This document shows, in pieces, positions 8,325 through 16,984 of a stretch of DNA of 64,000 nt (the stretch's first letter is position 1; the number at the start of each line of letters is the position of its first letter). Source of the stretch: Chloroflexota bacterium (lineage in GTDB: Bacteria > Chloroflexota > Dehalococcoidia > Lucifugimonadales > Australimonadaceae); NCBI GenBank assembly GCA_028874795.1, contig JAPPHT010000056.1, forward strand, positions 186,001 through 250,000, read 5' to 3'. Position numbers and translations under genes: made by a program. The notes below the pieces were generated by a model that was given only the letters and a program-made list of their open reading frames with translations, made no database searches and had not been told where the DNA came from.

Positions 8325-10376
8325 CTACGCTCCGAACCAGTCCAGGATGAACGGCTGCGGCCAGATCACTGCCAGCATGTAGTCGAAGAAGAGGAAGTTC
8401 AGGATGACGATAACCGCGCCAGCGATGACGCCGCCGATGTAGCCGGTCTTGTTCTGCATCATCAGCATGGGGCCGAACGTGGCGATGACAACGGCGCCCC
8501 ACTTGAGGCCTTCTTCTATCACGCCGGTCATGATCAGCATGATCCCCAGCATGGCGAGGAAGATGAGCCCGGCGGAGCGCGCCCCCGCCATACCCCGGCT
8601 CCGTATGCCGATGTCCATGATCGCGCCCGTCTCTTTGCCAAGTCCTTCGCGAATGAACTGCGCTATGCAGAAGACGATGCCGAAGGAAGCGAGGCTGAGG
8701 GGGAACCACTTGCCAAAGAACGAGTAGCTGAGCGCTTCCCAGATGGCATACGCCATCATGAGGATCATGGCGACGGTGAACCATTGCTCCTCGCGCCAGC
8801 GCCAGCCACCGCCCAACAGCCTCGCTCTGATTCCCGGCGCGCCGCCGGACGGCGCGGGTCTGCCGCTCGCGAGGCCGGTCTCTTCGTCCATGGCCTGAGC
8901 CCCTGTTCCCCCGCTCATGAACTTCACGAAGAGGCCGCCGATGAGGATAGCTATCACCAGGAGCACGATGAACAGCGGGCGAGTGAAGGTACCCACCCAG
9001 TCGTACCGAGCGACCGAGTTCGTGATGTTCGATTCGATGATGGGGCCGAGGATGAAGCCGATCAGCAACGGCGGGCGGGGCCAGCGGTACCGCTTCATCA
9101 ACATGCCCAGCCCCGCGCCAACGAGCACGATGCCGATGGCGCTTACGTCGCGCGTGTCCTGAAATGCGGCCAGCAGCGATATGGGGATGATGAGGAAACC
9201 CAGCACCGGGTACGGGATGAGCGTGAGGCGCGCCATCTGCCGCGTGAAGCCCAGACCCAGCATGGTCACCATCAGGTTCCCCAACCCGAGGCTCACGATG
9301 ATCATGATGGTGATGTCCGCGTGGTCCTCGAGCATGCGGGGGCCTGGAGCGATGCCATAGGAGAGCATCGCCAGGATGACGAAAGCCCAGGCACGCCCGC
9401 CGGGGATGCCGAGCGCGAGCGTCGGGACGGCCTGTCCGCCTTCTTTCGAGTTCTGCGCCGACTCTGCGAAGAGCACGCCATCCAGCGAGCCCTTGCCGAA
9501 CTGCGTCTTGTCCTTCGTCCAGAAGATGCCGAACGCATAGGACATCCAGTCCACGACGCCGCTGCCGATACCCGGCACCGCGCCGAGGAAGACACCGAAC
9601 AGGGACTGCCGGATCGCCATCGGCCAGCGGGCGAAGCCGTAGCGCGCGCCTTTGAATATCTCGTTGTAGCTGATCCTGGCGTCCTTGGGCGCGAGCGGCT
9701 TGCGCGTCATCGTGAGGTCGATGATCTCGGGCAGCGCAAACACACCGATGGTGGTCGCGATGAGCGGGAGCCCTTCCCACAGCCACTGCTGCTCGAACAT
9801 GTAGCGGAAGTCGAGGCTCACCTTGCCGGGGCCGACCGTGCCGAGGAGCATGCCGAGGCAGGCCGCGAACATGCCCTTGATCATCGCGCCGCCGCTCAGC
9901 GCGGCGACCATCGCTACGCCGAAGATCGCCATCGCGGCGATCTCCGCAAAGCCGAACTTCAGCACGAAGGGAGCGATGACGGGAATGATGACGGCGAGCG
10001 AGAGCGCGCCCACGACGCCGCCTATCGCCGAGACGGCATAGACCGCTCCCAGCGTGTGTGCCGCCTCCCCACGCTGCGCCAACTGGTTCCCTTCCAGGAA
10101 GGTCACCTGCGTCGCACCGCCCGGCATGCCAAGCAGGATGGATGGGATGGAGTCGAGCGTGTTGTCGATGCCGGTGAGCACCGCCAGCATCACGAGGCCG
10201 ATGACCGGATCGTCCACCGATATCACGATGAACGGGATCATGATGGCCATCACCAGGGTGGCCGAGATGCCAGGGATCAGGGCGATGGGAACGGTGATGA
10301 ACACCGCGACCAGGAACCCGTACCAGTAACCCGCGGTCCCGAGATAAGAGAGTCCCGCCCAGAAGTCAGCCAGCAT
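8325..10376 (-). CDS. Fused TctA-TctB membrane subunit of a tripartite tricarboxylate transporter
   Basis: A 683-aa protein. Residues 1 to about 500 are TctA: many membrane helices, a LIPGISATLVMAI turn near the N terminus, and a GAVPGIGSGVVDWMSY / GGQAVPTLALGIPGG pair typical of the large permease subunit. After a short GRPAPSGGAPG-type linker, residues of about 530-683 form four further helices with the character of TctB, the small subunit normally encoded separately. The second TTT locus in this window (45656..47847) keeps TctA and TctB apart, which supports reading this one as a fusion. SD GGGGAG precedes the ATG. Substrate unknown, presumably a carboxylic acid. Confidence 0.88.
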   Translation of the reverse strand: MLADFWAGLSYLGTAGYWYGFLVAVFITVPIALIPGISATLVMAIMIPFIVISVDDPVIGLVMLAVLTGIDNTLDSIPSILLGMPGGATQVTFLEGNQLAQRGEAAHTLGAVYAVSAIGGVVGALSLAVIIPVIAPFVLKFGFAEIAAMAIFGVAMVAALSGGAMIKGMFAACLGMLLGTVGPGKVSLDFRYMFEQQWLWEGLPLIATTIGVFALPEIIDLTMTRKPLAPKDARISYNEIFKGARYGFARWPMAIRQSLFGVFLGAVPGIGSGVVDWMSYAFGIFWTKDKTQFGKGSLDGVLFAESAQNSKEGGQAVPTLALGIPGGRAWAFVILAMLSYGIAPGPRMLEDHADITIMIIVSLGLGNLMVTMLGLGFTRQMARLTLIPYPVLGFLIIPISLLAAFQDTRDVSAIGIVLVGAGLGMLMKRYRWPRPPLLIGFILGPIIESNITNSVARYDWVGTFTRPLFIVLLVIAILIGGLFVKFMSGGTGAQAMDEETGLASGRPAPSGGAPGIRARLLGGGWRWREEQWFTVAMILMMAYAIWEALSYSFFGKWFPLSLASFGIVFCIAQFIREGLGKETGAIMDIGIRSRGMAGARSAGLIFLAMLGIMLIMTGVIEEGLKWGAVVIATFGPMLMMQNKTGYIGGVIAGAVIVILNFLFFDYMLAVIWPQPFILDWFGA

Positions 10377-10410
10377 CGCCTACTCCCCCCGATCGGGTAG
10401 ATGCTCAAGA

Positions 10411-10443
10411 GGGGGGCGGGGCAAGTGGCTCGCCCCGCCCCCC
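10411..10443 (-). terminator. GC-rich hairpin between tctC and the tctAB fusion
   Basis: A 12-bp perfect stem (GGGGGGCGGGGC / GCCCCGCCCCCC) lies in the 99-bp gap between the stop of the first TctC gene and the start of the permease fusion. It has no T tract on the minus strand. In this position it may act as a leaky terminator or an mRNA-stabilising stem that keeps binding protein in excess over permease. Confidence 0.5.
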
Positions 10444-10475
10444 TTCTCTTCAGTCCAGCTTAGTCCAGCTTGCGG

Positions 10476-11840
10476 CTATCCGCTGATGTACTGGGAGAAG
10501 TACTTCGGCAGCAACCGCGCCTTCTGTGCCTCGATGACTGCCTGCGAGCCCTGCAGCAGGTCCTCGTTCTCGAGCGTCGCCGCTTGTATCTCGGCCCTGC
10601 CCGTCCAACCAGGAGACTCACCCGCAACAGCCCCGTACTTCGCTATGAGCTCCTGGTCCGTGGTCAGTGCCTCTTCGAAAGCAGAGGACAATGCATCCGC
10701 GATGTGGTCCGGCGTGCCCGGCGGCAGCCAGAGCGTCTTGGAAGCGTAGTTCGTCGGACCCATCATCGAGTTGAAGACGAACGTCTGCTCCTCGTTGAAC
10801 TGCTCACGGACGTCCGCGCAGTGCGGCTCTGTCTGGGCGTTGGGCTTCAACTGGCCGGGGCCCATGCCCGCCATCGCGCGCATCAGGCCGCTCGGGATCC
10901 AGTCCGGGTTCTCCACGGGGAACCGGTACCAGAGGCTGGCACGCACCGTGCTGTTGATGTCACCGCGCGCCCACATCAGGCGCACCGCGTTCGTGTCAAC
11001 CGTGTCGAACCCGAAGTAGCGGAACGGGATGTTCAGCTGCTCCGCTGCGAACACAGAGGCAAGCAGCGTTGGGTTGCCCTCGGCGATGTCCGAGAGCTCG
11101 TCGGCCAGCAGGAACTCACCGTGGGCACCGCCGCCCGTGCTGCTCTGCCCGGAGTAGTCCCAGAGACAACTGTCAGCGGCACTGGGGCCCAGGTTGCCCA
11201 CCGGGTCGTATGTCATCCAAGCGCGGGTCGGGTCGATCGTGGCGCCGAGCGCCTGGAACGTGCTGCGCTTGATGTTCAGGGTCTCGTCACTGAAGCCGAA
11301 AGCCAACTGCGGCGTGCTGTTCCAGGAGACGTAGGTGCCGTCCTTCGCCGCCTCGGTCGCAGCGTAGATGTACTCCAGCGGCTTGTTCGGCTGGTTCGTG
11401 AACACCACCCGGGGGTTGCCGGGGATGTACTGGCTCATGAACGCCGCCATCACGCGGCCCTGGGTGTCGGTGCCGCCGCCGGGCGAGGAGTTCGCCACGA
11501 TGCGGACGGTCTTGCCGCGGAAGTGCTCAGCGGCGTCGAAGCCCGGAGGGGGCACTGGGGTCGCCGTCGGTGCGGGGCGCGGGGTCGGCGTGGGCTCCTC
11601 CATCATCGTGTCACCGGGCTCCGCGGTCGGCTCCATCATCGTGTCACCGGGCTCCGCAGTCGGTTCCATCATCGTGTCACCGGGCTCCGCGGTCGGCTCC
11701 ATCATCGTGTCTGCCGGGGTCGGCGTTGCGGCGGGCCGCGGTGTGGCTGTGGGTTCGTCCGCTCCACACGCCGCCAGTACGACCATCATGGCCGCAGCTG
11801 CGACGACTCCAGCAAGCCATCGGTTCGGTCGAATAAGCAT
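10476..11840 (-). CDS. TctC-type solute-binding lipoprotein (paralogue 1)
   Basis: A 454-aa protein from ATG 11840, chosen over GTG 11861 because GGGAGGAGAG lies directly upstream. The signal ends in a VVLAAC lipobox. The linker contains near-identical GDTMMEPTAEP repeats (33-bp units, three copies), then the Bug-type domain with VRIVANSSPGGGTDTQGRVM. Most of the mature domain is closely similar to the TctC at 6255..7607, so the pair arose by duplication and may present related ligands to one permease. It is the first gene after the divergent regulator and probably heads the operon. Confidence 0.9.
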   Translation of the reverse strand: MLIRPNRWLAGVVAAAAMMVVLAACGADEPTATPRPAATPTPADTMMEPTAEPGDTMMEPTAEPGDTMMEPTAEPGDTMMEEPTPTPRPAPTATPVPPPGFDAAEHFRGKTVRIVANSSPGGGTDTQGRVMAAFMSQYIPGNPRVVFTNQPNKPLEYIYAATEAAKDGTYVSWNSTPQLAFGFSDETLNIKRSTFQALGATIDPTRAWMTYDPVGNLGPSAADSCLWDYSGQSSTGGGAHGEFLLADELSDIAEGNPTLLASVFAAEQLNIPFRYFGFDTVDTNAVRLMWARGDINSTVRASLWYRFPVENPDWIPSGLMRAMAGMGPGQLKPNAQTEPHCADVREQFNEEQTFVFNSMMGPTNYASKTLWLPPGTPDHIADALSSAFEEALTTDQELIAKYGAVAGESPGWTGRAEIQAATLENEDLLQGSQAVIEAQKARLLPKYFSQYISG

Positions 11841-12071
11841 CTCTCCTCCCTTGTCCGTCACCCATTCCGTCGCCGGAATGAATGAGCCGCCCTCTCGGCG
11901 GCGATTGCTCGATGCTGCTGCCGTGCCGCTGGCCGCGAGGCCAGCGTACGGTTAACAGCCAGTTACAAACGCGTGATTTTTATCACAGGGCAGGCGGCGT
12001 GTCATCAAACCGTATTGCAAACCGTTGCCCCAAATGTTGTAATGCCATTTGCTCTTCCAGAGGGGATACTC
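11841..12071. promoter_or_regulatory. Divergent control region between TctC and the HTH regulator, with two inverted repeats
   Basis: This 231-bp stretch is clearly richer in A/T than its neighbours. It contains GTGAT-TTTT-ATCAC (11973-11986, perfect 5-bp arms) and CAAATG-N9-CATTTG (12031-12051, perfect 6-bp arms), both upstream of the regulator start at 12072. Either could be an operator for the adjacent regulator, controlling itself and the TTT operon. No clear -35/-10 pair was picked. Confidence 0.45.
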
Positions 12072-13238
12072 ATGCTCAGCTCGATACTGAAGGCACACCA
12101 CATCTCTCGCGCAGACCTCGCGCACCGGCTCGACGTGTCAGTTCAGACCGTCCATAACTGGTGCAGCGGCCGCATCCTCATCCCCAGCCGCAAGCTGGGA
12201 CGCCTCTGCGACCTGCTCGAGGCACTTGGAGTGCCGCCAGATGAGCTTGCGCAGTTGGCGGTCCGCGAACTGGAGACACTGGGCGTGCAACAGGGGCGGC
12301 TCGCCCTCCGGTCCAGGAGCGCGCAGCCCGTCGTGGGACTGGTGACGTGGGACCTCATGAACCCCGGCCTGTTCGGCCCCCTGGCGCGTGTGGCCCGAAC
12401 GGCCCTGGAGGGCATGGGCTACCAGTGCATGGCGCTCGATTGCGGAGGGGAACACCGCCAGCGGCGCGCCTACCTGCAATGGGCAGTTCAGGCCGACGTG
12501 GACGGGCTGCTCCTCTGCGGCGTTCCGGGCGACGTGCCCGACCCCGACGAGGACCTCTTCGCGTCGCTCAAACCGGTAACGGCCAAGGGCATACCTGTCG
12601 TGCTCCTGAAGCCGTGGACGGGCTCCTCGGTCGCCATCCCGGAGGGCATAGGGAGCATCGGGTGGGACTCTCTCGCTGCCGTGGAGATGGCGGTCGGACT
12701 GCTACAACGATTCGGCCACGAACACGTGCACGCCGTGCTGGCTGACACCGGCGCCGGGTTCGGCGGGCGTTATCGCGGGCTCGACCATGCGTGGAGCAAC
12801 CTCGGCCTGCCGTTCGACGAAGACTCGATCATCTGGACCCAGGAGGGCGAAACGACGCATGAACTGGCAGATGCACTCACCGGCACGGGTGCGATATTCA
12901 CGCCGCCTTCGCAGCTGCCCACGGTGGCGCGCGCGTGCTTCTCAGGCGGCATCCGGTGGCCGGACGACATCAGTATCGTCTCCCTTGGCAACCGGGCCTT
13001 CGTTCCGCAGATGGACAGGCGACCGTTCACGTTCGTCACCATACCCATAGGCAGAGTGGGCCGCGGGGCGGCACAGGTGCTCTCCAGCATGGTCCGTGGC
13101 GAACGGTTCCAGACGGGACAGGAGTACGTCATCTACGGCGCCAGCACCATGTCGATCGAGAATGAACGCGGTGGCTCGGTCGGGCATCCCATGCAGCAGG
13201 CGGGATACGCTGACGCGCCGCGCGCTGCCCTGGCCTAG
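12072..13238 (+). CDS. Transcriptional regulator: Cro/XRE-type HTH fused to a LacI-like sensor domain
   Basis: A 388-aa protein from ATG 12072 (AGGGGAT upstream; the longer track start lacks a site). Residues about 1-60 form a Cro/C1-like helix-turn-helix (SRADLAHRLDVSVQTVHNWC). Residues about 85-370 look like a periplasmic-binding-type sensor as in LacI: PVVGLVTWDLMNPGLFGPLA opens the first subdomain and GGIRWPDDISIVSLGNR resembles the W-x-DISVxG element. LacI proteins normally carry a different HTH, so this is an unusual head on a LacI-type body. It is divergent from the first TctC gene and is the likely ligand-responsive regulator of that locus. Confidence 0.8.
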   Translation: MLSSILKAHHISRADLAHRLDVSVQTVHNWCSGRILIPSRKLGRLCDLLEALGVPPDELAQLAVRELETLGVQQGRLALRSRSAQPVVGLVTWDLMNPGLFGPLARVARTALEGMGYQCMALDCGGEHRQRRAYLQWAVQADVDGLLLCGVPGDVPDPDEDLFASLKPVTAKGIPVVLLKPWTGSSVAIPEGIGSIGWDSLAAVEMAVGLLQRFGHEHVHAVLADTGAGFGGRYRGLDHAWSNLGLPFDEDSIIWTQEGETTHELADALTGTGAIFTPPSQLPTVARACFSGGIRWPDDISIVSLGNRAFVPQMDRRPFTFVTIPIGRVGRGAAQVLSSMVRGERFQTGQEYVIYGASTMSIENERGGSVGHPMQQAGYADAPRAALA

Positions 13239-13245
13239 GCCGCCC

Positions 13246-14529
13246 TCACTCCCTTCGCAGCGTTTCGCGTAACACCAACCCGATGAGAAGCGACGCCGCC
13301 ACGGCGAATCCTCCCATGGAGAGGAACGCCACCGTGAACCCGCCGGCCCCCGCGATGATCGCGACCGAGAGCGTGAAGATGCCCGGGTTGCTCGCCGAGC
13401 CCGCCTCCGCGATGAGCCGGTTCACGCCGAAGAACTTGCCCCGCGCCGCTGCGGGCGCTACGTCCGAGCCCAGCGTCTGCATCGACCCCGCCATGAACGA
13501 TACGGCCAGATTGATGACGACGAAACCGAAGATGAAGAACGGCAGCCCCAGCTCACCCCAGGCGACGCCACCCATAATTCCGAGCCCGACCGCCAGCAGC
13601 GCGCTCGCGGGCACGATGGTGCGCTTCCGTCCGAACCTATCCATCACCTGTCCGGCCATCAGCGTCACGGGGATACCCACGACACCCATCGCCGAACTGA
13701 CGCCCCCGAGCGCGAGTGAGTTGAGACCATAGGCGAAAGCCGCATAGGCGACGTATATCCCGCCCTGCCCCTGCACGCCGCCGCGGCCGACGTTCGCCAT
13801 GAACTGCGCCGCGAACAGGACGAGCACCGGTCTCGTGATGAGCCGCGCCCAGGAGACGTCCACCGCTGCCGCCGCTGCTTCCCCCCGGCGCCGGGCCAGG
13901 ACCGCGGGCGCGGTCTCCCGCACGAACAGGTAGGACGGCACGGTTGCCAGGAGCGCGAAGATGCCGAACAGCAGGAACGGTATCCGCAGGTCGAGTAATG
14001 CGATGGCCCCGCCGGCGAGCGGTCCCAGCAACGTTCCGGCCCGGTTCACGCCCGCCATGCCGGTGATCATGCGTCCGCGCCGGTTCTGCGCGCTGGAGTC
14101 TGCGATGACGGTGAGCCTCGTCATCTGCCACATCTGCTGCGCGAGGCCGTTGATACCCATGTACACGAGAATCTCGTTGAAGCTCGAAGCCCGGAGCACG
14201 AGCAGCGCGGACAGAGACAGGAGGAGCGTGCTGGCGATAAGCAGGCTCCGCCGTCCTATCCGGTCCATGAGGTACCCAGTGGGCAGCGAGACGATGACAC
14301 CGCCGACCATCGGCACGAAGATCAACAGCCCGGCCCCCGTGGCGCCCGCGCCGAAGTCGATCGCCAGGAGTGGAAGGACCGGCACGATGAATCCGCGCCC
14401 CATGCCCAGCAGGAAGGCGGGCACCAGTAGCGATACGAGCGTGTCGTTGCGTTCGGCCCAGCGTCGGATACCCGTCGCGGGTCTCGCTGCGCTCGAAAGC
14501 GCCTGCCCGCCTTGTTCGTCAGGCGGCAT
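13246..14529 (-). CDS. MFS transporter
   Basis: A 427-aa protein with about 12 predicted membrane helices and the MFS loop signature GYLMDRIGRRSLLIAST between helices 2 and 3, repeated more weakly as GQVMDRFGRKRTIVPAS in the second half. It exports or imports a small molecule across the inner membrane. It is the last gene of a tight minus-strand operon: the start lies 2 nt after the stop of the LLM oxidoreductase gene. The substrate is probably linked to the two upstream enzymes but cannot be named. Confidence 0.88.
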   Translation of the reverse strand: MPPDEQGGQALSSAARPATGIRRWAERNDTLVSLLVPAFLLGMGRGFIVPVLPLLAIDFGAGATGAGLLIFVPMVGGVIVSLPTGYLMDRIGRRSLLIASTLLLSLSALLVLRASSFNEILVYMGINGLAQQMWQMTRLTVIADSSAQNRRGRMITGMAGVNRAGTLLGPLAGGAIALLDLRIPFLLFGIFALLATVPSYLFVRETAPAVLARRRGEAAAAAVDVSWARLITRPVLVLFAAQFMANVGRGGVQGQGGIYVAYAAFAYGLNSLALGGVSSAMGVVGIPVTLMAGQVMDRFGRKRTIVPASALLAVGLGIMGGVAWGELGLPFFIFGFVVINLAVSFMAGSMQTLGSDVAPAAARGKFFGVNRLIAEAGSASNPGIFTLSVAIIAGAGGFTVAFLSMGGFAVAASLLIGLVLRETLRRE

Positions 14530-14531
14530 GC

Positions 14532-15392
14532 CTATCCGATGGCGTCCGTCAGACGTTCGAGTTGCTCAAGGTCCGGCGTCACGGGCCGGAAGATGACCTC
14601 GTCCGAGCCCAGCTCTTCGTGCATGGCGATCGTGTTGCGAATGACCTCGGGCGTGGTGGGTTGCAGCCGCGCCTGACGCGACGGGTCCCCGCCATAGTAG
14701 TGCCCCAGCGCGGCTGCGACGGCGTCGTCAGCACCGGGGCCGAGCGCGCACGGCAGGGTGACGACGATGCGCGGCTTTCCCTCACGTTCGTGCTCCACCC
14801 AGGACTCGTCGATCTGGGCCATCGTGTTCCTGACCCACTCGGCTTCGAGCGACCTTGTGCCCATCACGTAGCCGCTGGCGAACTTCCCTATGCGCGCTAT
14901 AGCTCTGGGATGCGTTCCACCGATGAGTATCTCCGGCCCCCCGGGCTGCACCGGGGCGGGCCCAACGGGATGTTGCGCCCCCTCGAACACTTCGCCGGCC
15001 CAGATACGCTTCATATGAACGAGCTGCTCCTCGAACAGCCTGCCCCGGTTGCGGAACTGAGCAGGCGCGACGATGGCGTCGTCTTCCCGTCCGCCGACCG
15101 CAAGCCCCAGCGTCAGGCGCCCGTTCGAGATGGCGTCTATCGTCGCCGCCTGCTTGGCGAGCACGCCCGCGTTCCGCAACGGCGCGAGCAGGATGCCGGT
15201 CACGAGGCGCAGCCGTTTCGTGATGGCAGCCACCGCCGCCAGCTCAGCCATCGCCTCGAAGTTGTCGTACGCCAGCCTGTCGAGCGCCGCGAACGAAGAG
15301 TACGGTCCTTCGTCGGCCCGGCGCGCCAGCTCGGAGATGTAGCCCCAACTGTCCGTTGGCATCCTGTACGGAAGCCCGACGCCCACCTTCAT
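14532..15392 (-). CDS. LLM-class flavin/F420-dependent oxidoreductase
   Basis: A 286-aa protein with the luciferase-like TIM-barrel pattern: MKVGVGLPYRMP at the start, RLRLVTGILLAPLRNAGVLA near residue 60, SNGRLTLGLAVGGREDDA near residue 90, and ILIGGTHPRAIARIGKFASG near residue 150. Members use F420 or FMN for hydride transfer or monooxygenation. The length is typical of the F420-type subgroup. It is sandwiched in an operon with an enoyl-CoA hydratase (4 nt upstream) and an MFS transporter. Which cofactor it uses cannot be decided from the sequence. Confidence 0.88.
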   Translation of the reverse strand: MKVGVGLPYRMPTDSWGYISELARRADEGPYSSFAALDRLAYDNFEAMAELAAVAAITKRLRLVTGILLAPLRNAGVLAKQAATIDAISNGRLTLGLAVGGREDDAIVAPAQFRNRGRLFEEQLVHMKRIWAGEVFEGAQHPVGPAPVQPGGPEILIGGTHPRAIARIGKFASGYVMGTRSLEAEWVRNTMAQIDESWVEHEREGKPRIVVTLPCALGPGADDAVAAALGHYYGGDPSRQARLQPTTPEVIRNTIAMHEELGSDEVIFRPVTPDLEQLERLTDAIG

Positions 15393-15396
15393 GCGC

Positions 15397-16296
15397 TCAC
15401 CTTCCCTTGAACTCCGGACTCCGCTTATCGAGGAAGGCCCGTACCGCTTCCTTGTGGTCCTCAGATCGGCGCGCCAGCTCCTGGGCCGTCTGCGCCAGGC
15501 GCAGACTCTCCGCGAACCCCATGTCGAACGACCGTTGTACGAGATACTTCGTCAGCGACATCGAATACGTCGCGCCGGAGGCAAGACGCCGGGCGAACTC
15601 AATGGCGGCGGAAAGCATCTCCTCGTGGGGATGCACCTTGCTCACGAGCCCCATCCGGTACGCGTCGTCGGCACTCAGCCGGTCGCCCGTGTACTGCATG
15701 TAGTACGTGTTGCTCAAGCCTATGAGGCGGGGCAACTGCCAGCAGGAGCCGTCGCCCGGTACGAGTCCCATCCGCACGAACGCCTCAGCGAACTCCGCCT
15801 TCTCAGACGCTATGCGGATGTCGCACGAAAGCGCGAGACCGAGCCCGACCCCGATGGCATGACCGTTCACCGCCGCGATGGTTGGCTTCTGCACCTCGCC
15901 GATCCGCAGAGGAACGTTCGAGACAGGGCCGAACCCCGCCTCCGCCCTCTCCGACGAGCGCTGACCGAGCCGCGCCTCCATGTCGCCCCAGGGCAACGGC
16001 TGGCGCTCTGTTCGCGCCCCCTCTTCCTGCTGGATGCGGCCGATCACCTCGTCGAACCTGCGGATGTTCGCGCCCGAACAGAACGAAGGATCGCGCCCCG
16101 TGAGCACGAGCACGCGGTCGGCCTCGTTGCCCTCGAACGCATCGAGCTCGGCGTACAGCTCCGCGGCCATCTCCGACCCGAGCGCATTGCGCGTCTCAGC
16201 ATGGTCGAGCGTGATGAGCACGACACCGTCGGCTCGGTGGACTTCGATGAATTCGCTCGTGACACTCCTCCTCTGCGGCGTGGGGTCGCCCGGCAT
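15397..16296 (-). CDS. Enoyl-CoA hydratase/isomerase family protein (crotonase)
   Basis: About 299 aa. The crotonase fold shows in LITLDHAETRNALGSEM, the oxyanion-hole segments PSFCSGANIRRFD and AVNGHAIGVGLGLALSCD, and the active-site region FAEAFVRMGLVPGDGSCWQL. In this region hydratases usually carry two Glu; here the second is replaced by Asp (PGDG), so the reaction may be hydration, isomerisation or another CoA-ester step. ATG 16296 is the best in-frame start, although its SD is weak. The longer track start overlaps the divergent DinB gene. It is first in an operon with the LLM oxidoreductase and MFS transporter. Confidence 0.87.
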   Translation of the reverse strand: MPGDPTPQRRSVTSEFIEVHRADGVVLITLDHAETRNALGSEMAAELYAELDAFEGNEADRVLVLTGRDPSFCSGANIRRFDEVIGRIQQEEGARTERQPLPWGDMEARLGQRSSERAEAGFGPVSNVPLRIGEVQKPTIAAVNGHAIGVGLGLALSCDIRIASEKAEFAEAFVRMGLVPGDGSCWQLPRLIGLSNTYYMQYTGDRLSADDAYRMGLVSKVHPHEEMLSAAIEFARRLASGATYSMSLTKYLVQRSFDMGFAESLRLAQTAQELARRSEDHKEAVRAFLDKRSPEFKGR

Positions 16297-16417
16297 TCTA
16301 TGGAGGGGCATGCCGGCTGTCCAACGTGAGGGCAATGCCGGGCCAGGCGCAGCGCACGGCGATTGACGCCGCGCGGGCTGCCAACTACGCTCAGCCCAAC
16401 CTGACCCGAGGTACCAC

Positions 16418-16942
16418 ATGAGCGCAGGCGAGATCTCGAACGCAGCCTATGACCGCATCGGCGGCGTCTTCCACCGCGCCCTCACCGACCTGACCCTCGA
16501 TCAGCTCAAGGCGCAGCCCTCCGGGCCTGAGAGCAATCCCATCGGCTGGCTGGCCTGGCACCTCACCCGCACGCAGGACAAGAACTACTCCGAACTGCTC
16601 GGTGAAGAGCAAGCCTGGACGGCGGATGGGTGGTGCGAGCGTTTCGGCCTGCCTGCGGACAGGGGCTCCGGCAACGGCGACTCGCTCGAGCAGGTGCGTG
16701 CGTTCGACCCCATCGATTCGGACACGCTCATCGCCTATTTCGAGGCCGCGCGCGAGAAGTCCCGACGGTTCCTCGACGCCGTCACCGACGACGACCTCGA
16801 GAGGCCGAGCGCAGCGGGAGTCGCGCGCAACGAGACGATCAAGATGTCCGTCGCCCGCGTCACCGGAGACCTCATCCAGCACACAGGCCAGATTGCCTAC
16901 GTGCGCGGGTTGGTCGACCGGCACGGCTGGTACGGTGCGTAG
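16418..16942 (+). CDS. DinB-like four-helix protein (possible thiol-dependent transferase or isomerase)
   Basis: A 174-aa protein of the DinB/mycothiol-dependent enzyme group: an ALTDLTLDQLKAQPSGPESN N-terminal helix, the metal His in IGWLAWHLTRTQD (about residue 48) and a second His near the end in DLIQHTGQIAYVRG. This fold includes mycothiol S-transferases and mycothiol-dependent maleylpyruvate isomerase. It stands 42 nt upstream of a Rieske oxygenase and is probably cotranscribed. If it were a maleylpyruvate isomerase it would link the gentisate genes at 39-41 kb, but that is speculative. Confidence 0.8.
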   Translation: MSAGEISNAAYDRIGGVFHRALTDLTLDQLKAQPSGPESNPIGWLAWHLTRTQDKNYSELLGEEQAWTADGWCERFGLPADRGSGNGDSLEQVRAFDPIDSDTLIAYFEAAREKSRRFLDAVTDDDLERPSAAGVARNETIKMSVARVTGDLIQHTGQIAYVRGLVDRHGWYGA

Positions 16943-16984
16943 CACCTGAAACGCAGGGAGATCCAGGACTGAGAGGACGAGCAC

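Noticed and set aside
8262-10400. 712-aa plus-strand ORF opposite the TctAB gene
   Set aside because: Low-complexity His/Arg/Asp-rich shadow of a GC-rich membrane gene.
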